Below are positions 42,787 to 51,023 of a stretch of 64,000 nt of DNA, piece after piece. Made by a program: the position numbers and the translations under genes. Source of the stretch: CAVREM01 sp963728825 (GTDB taxonomy: Bacteria; Acidobacteriota; Vicinamibacteria; Vicinamibacterales; CAVVIG01); assembly GCA_963728825.1 (NCBI GenBank), contig CAVSLA010000004.1:620001-684000 (forward strand), given 5' to 3'. Numbering within the stretch: the stretch's first letter is position 1; each line of letters starts with the position of its first letter. The notes below the pieces were generated by a model, which was given only the letters and a program-made list of their open reading frames with translations, was not told where the DNA came from and searched no databases.

Positions 42787-44278
42787 ATGCGCCTGAGGAG
42801 TACCTCGGCTGGGTCATGATCGTTGGAGCGATCTGGCTCGCCCCTTCCCTCATGGGACCGGTTGCGAACGAGGCGATCGGCACCGCCGCGCGCGCCCAGC
42901 AGCCGGCCGCCGCCGAGGTGACGTTCGCCAAAGACATCGCACCCATTCTGCAGCGCAGCTGCCAGAACTGCCATCGACCGAATGGCGTGGCGCCGATGCC
43001 GCTGGTGACCTACGAAGACGTGCGCCCGTGGGCGCGTGCCATCAAGACGCGGACCGGCATCGGCCCGCGCGCCGGTGTGATGCCGCCGTGGTACGTCGAG
43101 AAGAACATCGGCATCCAGCATTACAAGGACGACCCGTCGCTCAGTGACCAGGAGGTCGCCAAGATCGCGAAATGGGTCGACAGCGGGGCGCCGCTCGGCA
43201 ACCCCGCCGACATGCCGACCGCGAAGCGTGTGGGCGGACGACACGGCCTGGCGCATCGGCAAGCCGGACATCATCGTCAAGACGAAGGACCTCGTCGTCA
43301 AGGGCAACGCGCCCGACTGGTGGGGAGAAATTGAAAGCGTGCCGGTCGGCCTCACCGAAGATCGATACGTTGCCGCGATCGAGATCAAAGAGGTCAACGA
43401 CGTGCCGACATCCGGCAACGGACGGCACACGGTCGGCGGCCGCTTCGTGTTCCACCACATGATCTGGAGCACGCGCGTGCTGGACAAGGTCGCCGAGCGC
43501 CAACAGGTGGCGGGCGACGAAGAGGACAGCACCGGCTGGCCGGTTCACGAGGTCGGCCGCAACCCGGACTACTTCGATCCGCGCGCGGCGCGGTTGCTCA
43601 GGGCCGGCTCGCACGTCGTGTCGAACTCGGTCCATCTGCATTCGAACGGCCGCGACACGAAGGCGCACCTCGAAATCGGCTTCAAGCTCCACCCGAAGGA
43701 CTACAAGCCGCTGTACCGGCGCGCGAGCGTGAGCCTCGGCAACGGCGTGGACATCGACATCAAGCCGATGGAAGCGGGCCAGCAGCTGCACGCGTATGCG
43801 GTGCTGCAGGAGCACACCAAGATCGTGACCTTCGAGCCGCACCTGCACGCGCCGGGGATGCGGATGTGCCTGGAGGCGATCTGGGGGATCAACATCGAGA
43901 CGCTGACCTGCGCGGGCTACGACCACAACTGGGTGCGGGGCTACGCGTACGACGACGATCACGCGCCGATTCTGCCGAAGGGGACGATCCTGCACATCAT
44001 CGGCTACATGGACAATTCGCCGGCGAACAAGAACATCCCGGACCCGCGGAACTGGCAGGGGTCGGGGAACCGGTCGGTGGCGAACATGTTCATCGACCTG
44101 GGGATGCGGGCGGCGTTGACCGACGAGCAGTTCGAAGCGGAGATGGCGGAGCGGCGGGCGAAGCTCAAGCTGACGCGCAACGATCACGTGATCGGCTGTC
44201 CGCTGTGCAACGCCGCGCGGCGCCGCAGCGACGCACGGCGCGCCCGAGGCGAATACGGGCAGGCGACAGCAACCGTAA
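42787..44278 (+). CDS. Exported c-heme / copper monooxygenase-like protein A (frame breaks)
   Basis: Paralog of the intact gene at 46413. AAGGAG precedes ATG 42787, but that frame stops after ten codons; adding one base near 42803 gives a proper signal peptide ('MIVGAIWLAPSLMG' region). It then has heme motif 'CQNCH', 'YVEKNIGIQHYKDD', a second break near 43225 (one extra base), copper-type ligands ('VFHHMIW', 'SVHLHSNG', 'EPHLHAPG', 'VANMFIDLG') and a terminal 'CPLC'. A third break near 44213 carries the frame past the expected TAA (44276) into the next gene. Repaired length is about 497 residues and the total agrees with these events. Bases 43735-44213 are almost identical to the paralog. 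Possibly inactive or mis-assembled. Confidence 0.75.
43735..44213 (+). repeat. 479-bp tract nearly identical to 47319-47797
   Basis: Within two divergent paralogs this segment differs at only about five positions by eye and has no gap, while flanking coding sequence differs at many more. It ends exactly where the reading frame of protein A breaks. Suggests gene conversion. Confidence 0.88.
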
Positions 44279-44295
44279 GCGATCAGATTCTCTCT

Positions 44296-45243
44296 ATGAA
44301 ATCTGCATGGACGCGGCTGCTCGTCGTCGCGGTGGCGGGGCTGTGCGTCGGGCACGTCCTCGAAGCGCAGACCTATCTACGGGGTCAGAACGTCTCGCCG
44401 GCGTTCGAAGGGTGGGAAGAGGATCCCGACGGCACCCGGTACTTCGTCTTCGGGTACATGAACCGGAACTGGGAAGAAGAGCTCGACGTGCCGGTTGGCC
44501 CCGAGAACATTATTGAGCCCGGCGGACCGGATCTCGGTCAGCCGACACACTTCCTGCCGCGGCGCAACCGCTTCGCCTTCAGGGTTCCGGTGCCCACAGG
44601 GTTCACCGACAAGGACGAGTTGATCTGGACCCTGACCACCAAAGGCAAAACGGAAAAGGCCTACGCGACGCTGGCGACCGATTATCGCGTCGACTCGATG
44701 GTGCGGGCTTCGGAAACGGGCGCGCTCGGCGCCGGCACGAGCGACCCGCAGATTCGCGCGAACAAGGCGCCGACGCTGAAAGTCGACGGCGAGAAGCGCC
44801 GGACGGCGCGCGTCGGCCAACCGGTAACGCTGGTGGCGTGGGCGACGGACGACGGCGTGCCGAAACCGCGGCGATCCGACGAGGCGAGGATCCGGGTTCG
44901 AACCGATCTGCCCGCCGGCGCGCCGCCGCCACGGAACCCTGCGTACATTCCTCCTCGTCAAAGTACTGTTGGAAGCGAGACCGGGCTGCGCGTCTCCTGG
45001 TTCGTCTTCCGCGGCGGCGGCCAGGTCGCCTTTGATCCGCCCCAGGTCAAGGTCTGGGAAGACACGCGTGCCGGCGCCAACTCGCCGTGGGCGGCATTGT
45101 GGCGGACGCCGCCGTCACCGCCTGAGAACAAGTGGGTGACAACCGTCACCTTCGATAAGCCGGGCACCTACGTGCTCAAATGCCGCGCGTCGGATGGGGC
45201 GGCCGACACCGACAGCGAGATCACGGTTACCGTAGCGCCGTAA
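44296..45243 (+). CDS. Exported Ig-like beta-sandwich protein A
   Basis: A 315-residue exported protein of unknown function. The signal peptide ('MKSAWTRLLVVAVAGLCVGH') is followed by 'NVSPAFEGWEEDPDGTRYFV', 'GYMNRNWEEELDVPVGPEN', 'LGQPTHFLPRRNRFAFRVPV' and 'LIWTLTTKGKTEKAYATL', then a second beta-rich region ending 'PGTYVLKCRASDGAADTDSE', the pattern of a cadherin- or PKD-like Ig domain. It is a tandem paralog of the next gene. No Shine-Dalgarno is clear before ATG 44296, and because of the frame break in the previous gene the two appear as one open frame; I treat them as separate because a new signal peptide starts here. It lies between two heme/copper proteins and may be their partner. Confidence 0.82.
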   Translation: MKSAWTRLLVVAVAGLCVGHVLEAQTYLRGQNVSPAFEGWEEDPDGTRYFVFGYMNRNWEEELDVPVGPENIIEPGGPDLGQPTHFLPRRNRFAFRVPVPTGFTDKDELIWTLTTKGKTEKAYATLATDYRVDSMVRASETGALGAGTSDPQIRANKAPTLKVDGEKRRTARVGQPVTLVAWATDDGVPKPRRSDEARIRVRTDLPAGAPPPRNPAYIPPRQSTVGSETGLRVSWFVFRGGGQVAFDPPQVKVWEDTRAGANSPWAALWRTPPSPPENKWVTTVTFDKPGTYVLKCRASDGAADTDSEITVTVAP

Positions 45244-45266
45244 CGGAAGACAGGACAGGACATCGA

Positions 45267-46381
45267 ATGAGAATTCTGAAGCGAGAAACAGTCGCGCGCC
45301 TGACGATGATCACGGCTGCCGCATTCGTGCTGGCCGGTCAGTCGGCCGGCGCGCAGTCCTATACGCACGGGCAGAACGTCTCGCCGGCCTTCGAAGGATG
45401 GGAAGAGGACGCCGACGGAACCCGTTACTTCCTGTTCGGCTACATGAACCGGAACTGGACCGAAGAAATCGACGTGCCGGTCGGTCCCGACAACAACCTT
45501 CAGCCCGGCGGTCCGGATCTCGGCCAGCCGACGCACTTCCAGCCTCGGCGCAATCGGTTCATGTTCAGGGTCCGGGCGCCCAAGAACTTCACTGAAACCG
45601 ACGAAATGGTCTGGACGCTCACCACCAAAGGGAAGACGGAGAAGGCGTACGCCACGCTCCGCACCGACTACAAGATCGACGACGTCGTGATTGCGTCCGA
45701 AACCGGCGCGCTCGGCGCCGGCACCAGCAGCCCCGAGATGCGCGCCAACAAGCGGCCGGTCGTCCAGGTCGAAGGCGACAAACGTCTCACGGCAAAAGTT
45801 GGACAGCCGCTCGCCCTCAGCGTTCTCGTCACCGACGACGGCGTCCCGCGCCGCCGTGGCGGCCAGCCAGCGGGTCCGGGCGGGCAAGGCGCGCGAGGCA
45901 GGCAGGGCGGTCCGGAAGGACGCGGCGCAGGCGCGCGCAGAGGGCGCGGTGCACCCGAGGGACGCGGTGCACCCGAGGGACGCGGTGCACCCGAGGGACG
46001 CCGAGTGCGACAAGGTGCGCCGGCGGGCGATCCGGGTAATCCCGTACAAGGCTTTTGACCGGCCAGAATCGCAATCCCGCCTATAACCCGCCGTCACGGA
46101 TTACGGTCGGCAAGGCGAACGGCCTCCATCTCTCGTGGTTCCTCTACCGAGGCACCGGTAACGTCGAGTTCGACCCGCCCCAGGTAAAGATCTGGGAGGA
46201 CACGCGCGCCGGCGGCAACTCGCCCTGGGCGCCGTTGTGGCAGCCCCCCGTGTTGCCGTCCGATAACAAATGGGCGGCACGGGTGACGTTTGCCGAACCA
46301 GGCACTTACGTGTTGCGTGCGCGCGCCGACGACGGCGCGCTGTACACTGATGATGAGATAACCGTGACGGTGACGCGCTGA
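45267..46381 (+). CDS. Exported Ig-like beta-sandwich protein B (frame break)
   Basis: Tandem paralog of protein A, about 371 residues when repaired. Signal peptide ending 'AGQSAGAQS', then 'NVSPAFEGWEEDADGTRYFL', 'GYMNRNWTEEIDVPVGPDN' and 'MVWTLTTKGKTEKAYATL' closely match A. In place of A's short linker it has a Gly/Arg/Pro-rich insert of about 60 residues with three exact GRGAPE copies. The frame is lost near 46030 (TGA 46032) and continues one base out of phase with 'LTGQNRNPAYNPPS' to the C-terminal 'PGTYVLRARADDGALYTDDE'; total length 3n+2 fits one missing base. AGGA precedes ATG 45267. A repeat-associated slip or an assembly error could explain the break. Confidence 0.8.
45942..45995 (+). 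repeat. Three 18-bp tandem units (GRGAPE codons)
   Basis: The unit GGACGCGGTGCACCCGAG is repeated three times (first copy with one difference) inside Ig-like protein B, encoding GRGAPE each time, shortly before that gene's frame break. Confidence 0.85.
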
Positions 46382-46412
46382 CCGGCGAATCTAGAGCAAG
46401 CAAGGAGCACTG

Positions 46413-47849
46413 ATGGCGACGAAGAAGGTATTTATCGGAGTAGCGGCGGTGGGTTTCGCGCTGCTGAGCGCGTCGACGCTCGGGCCCATCGTCAATGCGC
46501 AGCAGCCGGCAGCTGGTGCCCAGGTGACGTTTGCCAAGGACATCGCGCCGATCCTGCAGCGGAGCTGTCAGAACTGCCACCGACCGAATGGCGTCGCTCC
46601 GATGTCGTTGGTCACCTACGAAGAGGTGCGGCCGTGGGCGCGCGCCATCAAGACGCGGACTTCCGTCGGCCCGCGCGCTGGTGTGATGCCGCCGTGGTAC
46701 GTGGAGAAGAACGTCGGCATCCAGCATTACAAGGACGACCCGTCGCTCAGCGACCAGGAAATCACGAAGATCGCGAAGTGGGCCGACAGCGGCGCACCGC
46801 TTGGCAACGCCGCGGACCTGCCGCCGGCGCGCACCTTCGGCGACGATACCGCGTGGCGTATCGGCAAGCCCGACCTGGTGGTCCGGATGAAGGATGTCGT
46901 CGTGAAGGGGAATGCCCCCGACTGGTGGGGCGAAGTGCCGAGCGTCCCGATTGGCCTGACCGAGGACCGCTACGTATCGGCGATCGAGATCAAGGAAGTC
47001 AACGACGTCAAGAACGGCGGCGACGGCCGACACACCGTTGGCGGGCGATTCGTCGTCCATCACATGATCTGGCGGACCGCGGTGCCTGAAGCGACCGACC
47101 AGGATCCGTTGGCCGGGTTCTGGCCGGTTCACGAAGTTGGCCGCAACCCCGACTTCTTCGACGATGATTCCGGCAGGCTCCTCAAGGCAGGCTCGGAGAT
47201 CGTGTCCGACTCGGTGCACCTGCATTCGAACGGGCGCGACACCACGGCGCACCTCGAGGTCGGCTTCAAGTTCCATCCCAAGGATTACAAGCCCAAGCTC
47301 CGCCCGGCATTGATTGCGCTCGGCAACGGCGTGGACATCGACATCAAGCCGATGGAAGCGGGCCAGCAGCTGCACGCGTATGCGGTGCTGCAGGAGCACA
47401 CCAAGATCGTGACCTTCGAGCCGCACCTGCACGCGCCGGGGATGCGGATGTGCCTGGAAGCGATCTGGGGGATCAACATCGAGACGCTGACCTGCGCGGG
47501 CTACGACCACAACTGGGTGCGGGGCTACGCGTATGACGACGATCACGCGCCGATTCTGCCGAAGGGGACGATTCTGCACATCATCGGCTACATGGACAAT
47601 TCGCCGGCGAACAAGAACATCCCGGATCCGCGGAACTGGCAGGGGTCGGGGAACCGGTCGGTGGCGAACATGTTCATCGACCTGGGGATGCGGGTGGCGT
47701 TGACCGACGAGCAGTTCGAAGCGGAGATGGCGGAGCGGCGGGCGAAGCTCAAGCTGACGCGCAACGATCACGTGATCGGCTGTCCGCTGTGCAACGCGCC
47801 GGCGCCGGCGCAGGCACGACCGGCGAACGCTCAGGGACAGCAGCAGTAG
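46413..47849 (+). CDS. Exported c-heme / copper monooxygenase-like protein B
   Basis: Intact 478-residue paralog of protein A. Signal peptide (1-30), heme motif C52-Q-N-C55-H56, then a copper type II monooxygenase-like fold with candidate ligands His216-His217, His269/His271, His338 and His340, and Met420, and a C-terminal C457-P-L-C460 pair shared only with protein A. 'WYVEKNVGIQHYKDDPSLSD' and 'GNAPDWWGEVPSVPIGLTED' mark this subfamily. ATG 46413 has AAGGAG at good spacing. It follows the Ig-like pair, repeating the local order heme/copper protein next to Ig-like protein, so the two kinds probably form a functional unit at or outside the inner membrane. Substrate unknown. Confidence 0.85.
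   Translation: MATKKVFIGVAAVGFALLSASTLGPIVNAQQPAAGAQVTFAKDIAPILQRSCQNCHRPNGVAPMSLVTYEEVRPWARAIKTRTSVGPRAGVMPPWYVEKNVGIQHYKDDPSLSDQEITKIAKWADSGAPLGNAADLPPARTFGDDTAWRIGKPDLVVRMKDVVVKGNAPDWWGEVPSVPIGLTEDRYVSAIEIKEVNDVKNGGDGRHTVGGRFVVHHMIWRTAVPEATDQDPLAGFWPVHEVGRNPDFFDDDSGRLLKAGSEIVSDSVHLHSNGRDTTAHLEVGFKFHPKDYKPKLRPALIALGNGVDIDIKPMEAGQQLHAYAVLQEHTKIVTFEPHLHAPGMRMCLEAIWGINIETLTCAGYDHNWVRGYAYDDDHAPILPKGTILHIIGYMDNSPANKNIPDPRNWQGSGNRSVANMFIDLGMRVALTDEQFEAEMAERRAKLKLTRNDHVIGCPLCNAPAPAQARPANAQGQQQ
47319..47797 (+). repeat. 479-bp tract nearly identical to 43735-44213
   Basis: Partner copy of the homogenised segment, inside the intact paralog B. Confidence 0.88.
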
Positions 47850-47855
47850 CCAATC

Positions 47856-47945
47856 GCGTAGTCGGGTAATCGGGGAATTGGGTAATCGGGTAATTGATTG
47901 ATCAATTGAACAATTCAATCACCCGATTACTCGATTTCCCGACTA
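47856..47945. repeat. GTAATCGGGTAATTG palindrome
   Basis: GTAGTCGGGTAATCGGG on the left is complemented by CCCGATTACTCGATTTCCC and CGACTAC on the right, with an AT-rich centre. It overlaps the first codons of the following lipoprotein gene. Confidence 0.8.
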
Positions 47946-49678
47946 CCAGATTCTTCCTCCTCACGCTCCTCTTCACCGCGTCCTGCGGTGGCCAGCCCCC
48001 CACGCAGCCTCCGGCCGATAGTCGACCGTCACCCGTCGCGGAAGCGGACTGGTTCACAGACCGCGCGGCGGAATCCGGACTCGATTTCGTCCACTTCAAT
48101 GGCATGACCGGCGGGTTCCATCAGCCGGAGATCATGGCGCCGGGCGCCGCGGTGTTCGACTTCGACGGCGACGGCGATCTCGACGTCTACCTCGTGCAGA
48201 GCGGGACGCTGGCGAAGGGAACACCGCTCATACCGCCGCCTCCTGGCGACCTGGAAGATCGGCTGTATCGGAACGACCTGACGGTCGATGCGGCAGGCAA
48301 GCGCGTGTTGCGCTTCACCGACGTGACGGCCGCCAGCGGCATTCGAACGCGCGGCTACGGAATGGGTGTCGCGACCGGCGATATCGACAACGACGGCGAC
48401 GTCGATCTGTATGTCACCGGATTCGGGCGCAATCAGCTGTTTCGCAACAACGGCAACGGTACCTTCTCCGACGTGTCGGCCGCCAGCGGCACGGACGATC
48501 CCGACTCGTGGGGCGTATCGGCGGCCTTCGTCGATATCGATCGCGACGGGTGGCTCGATCTGTTCGTCGGCAACTACCTGCGCTATAGCTTCGCAGCGCA
48601 CATCCGCTGCGTCGGCGTTGCCGGGCAGCCGGACTACTGCCGGCCGAGTGCCTACCCTGCGCAGCCGAGCCGCCTCTATCGGAATCAGGGGCGCGGCAAG
48701 TTCGTCGATGTGACGATCCAGTCGGGTCTGGCGCGCCAGTTCGGGCCGGCGTTGGGCGTGTCGACCGCCGACTTCAACGGCGACGGCTGGATCGACATCT
48801 TCGTCGCCAATGACGAACAGGAGAACCAGCTGTGGATCAGCCAGCGTGACGGCACCTTCACGAACACGGCGCTGGCTGCCGGTGCGGCGCTCGGCGCTTC
48901 CGGCGAGCGCAAGGCCAACATGGGGGTGGACGCCGGCGACTTCGATGCCGACGGCGACGAGGATCTGTTCATCACCGAGCTGATCGGCCAGGGCAGTACC
49001 CTCTACGTCAACGACGGCACGGGGCTGTTCGAGGAACAGAGCGCACGCACCGGCATCCGGCAGGCAAGCCTGCCGTACACCGGGTTCGGCGCCGCCTGGC
49101 TGGACGTCGACAACGACAGCTGGCTGGACGTGCTGGCGGTCAATGGCGACGTCAATCAGAATGCAGCCGCCGTTGGTGCTCCTGCGGATCCATTTCCGCT
49201 GGGCCAACGCAACCAGTTGCTGCGGAACGTGGCGGGCCGCTTCGAGGATGTTACGAAGCGGGGCGGAACGGTGTTCGACCTTGTGGAAGCGAGCCGCGGC
49301 GCCGCGTTCGGCGATCTCGACAACGACGGCGACACTGACGTCGTCGTCGCGAACGCCGCGGGTCGCGCGCGGTTGCTCGTCAACAACATCGGGCAGCGTC
49401 GGCATTGGGTCGGGCTGCGGCTGGTCGGCCGCACCGTGGCCAGGGACATGGTAGGCGCGAGGGTGGGGATCGTCCGGTCGAACGGCGCGGTCCTTTGGCG
49501 CCGTGCCCGGGCCGACGGAAGTTACGCGTCGGCCAACGACCCGCGGGTCCTCGTGGGGCTTGGCGATGCCGCCGATCCGCCGCGCGTCCGAGTGATCTGG
49601 CCGTCTGGCGAGACGCAGGAATGGTCCTCCGTGCCGATCGATCGATACACCACGCTCAGACAGGGGACTGGTCGTTGA
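47894..49678 (+). CDS. CRTAC1/ASPIC-UnbV FG-GAP lipoprotein 1
   Basis: A surface or periplasmic beta-propeller lipoprotein of up to 594 residues. Lipobox 'LLFTASCGG' follows a hydrophobic segment; then 'GLDFVHFNGMTGGFHQPEIM', repeated calcium-binding FG-GAP/VCBS motifs ('DFDGDGDLDVYLVQ', 'DIDNDGDVDLYVTG', 'DIDRDGWLDLFVGN', 'DFNGDGWIDIFVAN', 'DFDADGDEDLFITE'), and the C-terminal ASPIC/UnbV domain ('RRHWVGLRLVGR', 'NDPRVLVGLGDA', 'VIWPSGETQEWSSVPIDRYT'). The first about fifteen codons are repeat sequence and the only start codons there are TTG, so a palindrome seems to have replaced the native start. It is followed by a TPR lipoprotein; the same gene pair recurs at 53.4 kb. Confidence 0.88.
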   Translation: MIDQLNNSITRLLDFPTTRFFLLTLLFTASCGGQPPTQPPADSRPSPVAEADWFTDRAAESGLDFVHFNGMTGGFHQPEIMAPGAAVFDFDGDGDLDVYLVQSGTLAKGTPLIPPPPGDLEDRLYRNDLTVDAAGKRVLRFTDVTAASGIRTRGYGMGVATGDIDNDGDVDLYVTGFGRNQLFRNNGNGTFSDVSAASGTDDPDSWGVSAAFVDIDRDGWLDLFVGNYLRYSFAAHIRCVGVAGQPDYCRPSAYPAQPSRLYRNQGRGKFVDVTIQSGLARQFGPALGVSTADFNGDGWIDIFVANDEQENQLWISQRDGTFTNTALAAGAALGASGERKANMGVDAGDFDADGDEDLFITELIGQGSTLYVNDGTGLFEEQSARTGIRQASLPYTGFGAAWLDVDNDSWLDVLAVNGDVNQNAAAVGAPADPFPLGQRNQLLRNVAGRFEDVTKRGGTVFDLVEASRGAAFGDLDNDGDTDVVVANAAGRARLLVNNIGQRRHWVGLRLVGRTVARDMVGARVGIVRSNGAVLWRRARADGSYASANDPRVLVGLGDAADPPRVRVIWPSGETQEWSSVPIDRYTTLRQGTGR

Positions 49679-49711
49679 CGAGGACGCAGAGGGAGCAAAG
49701 GACGCAGAGAA
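49679..49711. repeat. GAGGACGCAGAGG direct repeat
   Basis: ACGAGGACGCAGAGG and a degenerate second copy AAAGGACGCAGAG fill the space between the CRTAC1 and TPR genes. Same family as the 19.1 and 35.6 kb repeats, here without the complementary half. Confidence 0.7.
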
Positions 49712-49722
49712 GACCGAAGCTG

Positions 49723-51012
49723 ATGGGAGTGCTGTACGTCTGTCTGATCGTCGGTCCAGCATGCTCTCCGGAACCTGCACAGCCGGCTGCTGAGCCGGCG
49801 GTCGTCCTGCCCGATCTCTCTCGATTGGCTCCCCCCGTTCGGCAACAGATTCGCGATCAATTCGGCTCCTTTACTCGCGTCGTCGACAACCCGAGCGCTT
49901 CGCCGAACGAGCGCGCGGCCGCGTACGGGAGTCTGGGACGGCTGCTGCTCGCGGCGAAGCTGGGAGATCCGGCGGAGCGCTGTTATCTCCACGCGCAAAC
50001 GCTGGCTCCGGACGACATGCGGTGGCCCTACATGCTCGGCCACGTCTATCTGCTCAGCGGCGATCGGATCCGGGCCGGGCCGGCGTTCGAACGGGCACTC
50101 GCACTGCGGCCCAATCACGCGCCCGCACTCATCTGGCTGGCCGAGACGCGCCTCGACGACGGGAGGCTCGAAGACGCCGAGTCGCTGTTTCTGAAAGCGG
50201 GATCGGCGCAGCCCTCTGCCGCGGCGTTGTTCGGCGCGGGGCGGGCGGCTCTGGCGCGGCGGGCGTATGCCCAGGCCGCCGAACGGTTCGAGCGGGCGCT
50301 CGCGCTCGAGGCCACGGCTACCGCGATTCACTATCCGCTCGCGATGTCCTATCGGGCGTTGGGCGACCAGGCCAAGGCCGATGTCCATCTGCGGCGGCGC
50401 GGCGAATCGTGGCCGACGATTGCCGATCCGCTGCGCGATGGCGACGGCGATCTCATCGCCAGCGTCACAATGTACGAGCGCCGTGGCGTGGAGGCGCTCC
50501 GCGCGCAGGATTGGCGGGCGGCAATCGATACCTTCCGCCAGGGCCTCGAGTTCGCTCCGGACGACACGTCGCTGCGCCATCGGCTCGGAACGGCGCTCTA
50601 CGCCGCCGGCGATGAAGCGGGCGCGGTGCGCGAGTTCGAGGAAGTGCTGCGCCGTGACTCCGACCACGTGAAGGCGCACATCAGCCTGGGGCTGATTGAC
50701 AATCTGAACGGCCGGTTCAAAGAGGCCGGAAATCGGTTCTCCGCTGCGCTGCGCGCCGACGGCAGTTCACCCGAAGCCCGGCTCGGCCTGGCCGAAGCGC
50801 TGCGGGTCTCCGGTCAGCCCGCTGCGTCGTTGCAGCACTATCAGCGGGCGATCGACATCGATCCGGCACGGCCCGAGGCGTGGGCCGGCGGCGCGATGGC
50901 GCTCATCAGCCTGCGCCGGACCGAGGATGCGCGGGACTGGCTGGCGAGAGCGCGCCGCGTGCATCCCGAGCAGCCGAAGCTGCGGGAACTTGAAGGGATG
51001 CTGCCCAGGTGA
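49723..51012 (+). CDS. TPR lipoprotein 1
   Basis: A 429-residue tetratricopeptide protein. A short signal peptide with lipobox 'VGPAC' precedes 'LPDLSRLAPPVRQQIRDQFG', a motif shared with the TPR protein at 55.2 kb, then about nine TPRs ('PYMLGHVYLLSGDRIRAGPA', 'AHISLGLIDNLNGRFKEAGN', 'GLAEALRVSGQPAASLQHYQ'). TPRs mediate protein binding, most likely to the CRTAC1 lipoprotein encoded directly upstream. The Shine-Dalgarno is weak because a repeat fills the gap; ATG 49723 is the only start giving a lipoprotein signal. It ends 11 bp from a convergent FG-GAP gene. Confidence 0.85.
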   Translation: MGVLYVCLIVGPACSPEPAQPAAEPAVVLPDLSRLAPPVRQQIRDQFGSFTRVVDNPSASPNERAAAYGSLGRLLLAAKLGDPAERCYLHAQTLAPDDMRWPYMLGHVYLLSGDRIRAGPAFERALALRPNHAPALIWLAETRLDDGRLEDAESLFLKAGSAQPSAAALFGAGRAALARRAYAQAAERFERALALEATATAIHYPLAMSYRALGDQAKADVHLRRRGESWPTIADPLRDGDGDLIASVTMYERRGVEALRAQDWRAAIDTFRQGLEFAPDDTSLRHRLGTALYAAGDEAGAVREFEEVLRRDSDHVKAHISLGLIDNLNGRFKEAGNRFSAALRADGSSPEARLGLAEALRVSGQPAASLQHYQRAIDIDPARPEAWAGGAMALISLRRTEDARDWLARARRVHPEQPKLRELEGMLPR

Positions 51013-51023
51013 TGGCCTCGATG

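Noticed and set aside
43144..45243. A 699-codon frame joining heme/copper protein A to Ig-like protein A as a natural fusion
   Set aside because: A new signal peptide starts at 44296, the paralogous locus keeps the proteins separate, and the join follows a frame break at 44213.
46030..46060. TGA 46032 in Ig-like protein B considered as a second selenocysteine codon
   Set aside because: Coding resumes one base out of frame ('LTGQNRNPAYNPPS'), not in the same frame, there is no adjacent redox Cys, and the length fits a one-base loss.
48029..49780. A 583-codon frame antisense to CRTAC1 lipoprotein 1
   Set aside because: The plus strand has clear FG-GAP motifs throughout; the antisense product is Val/Asp/His/Arg-rich without family signatures.
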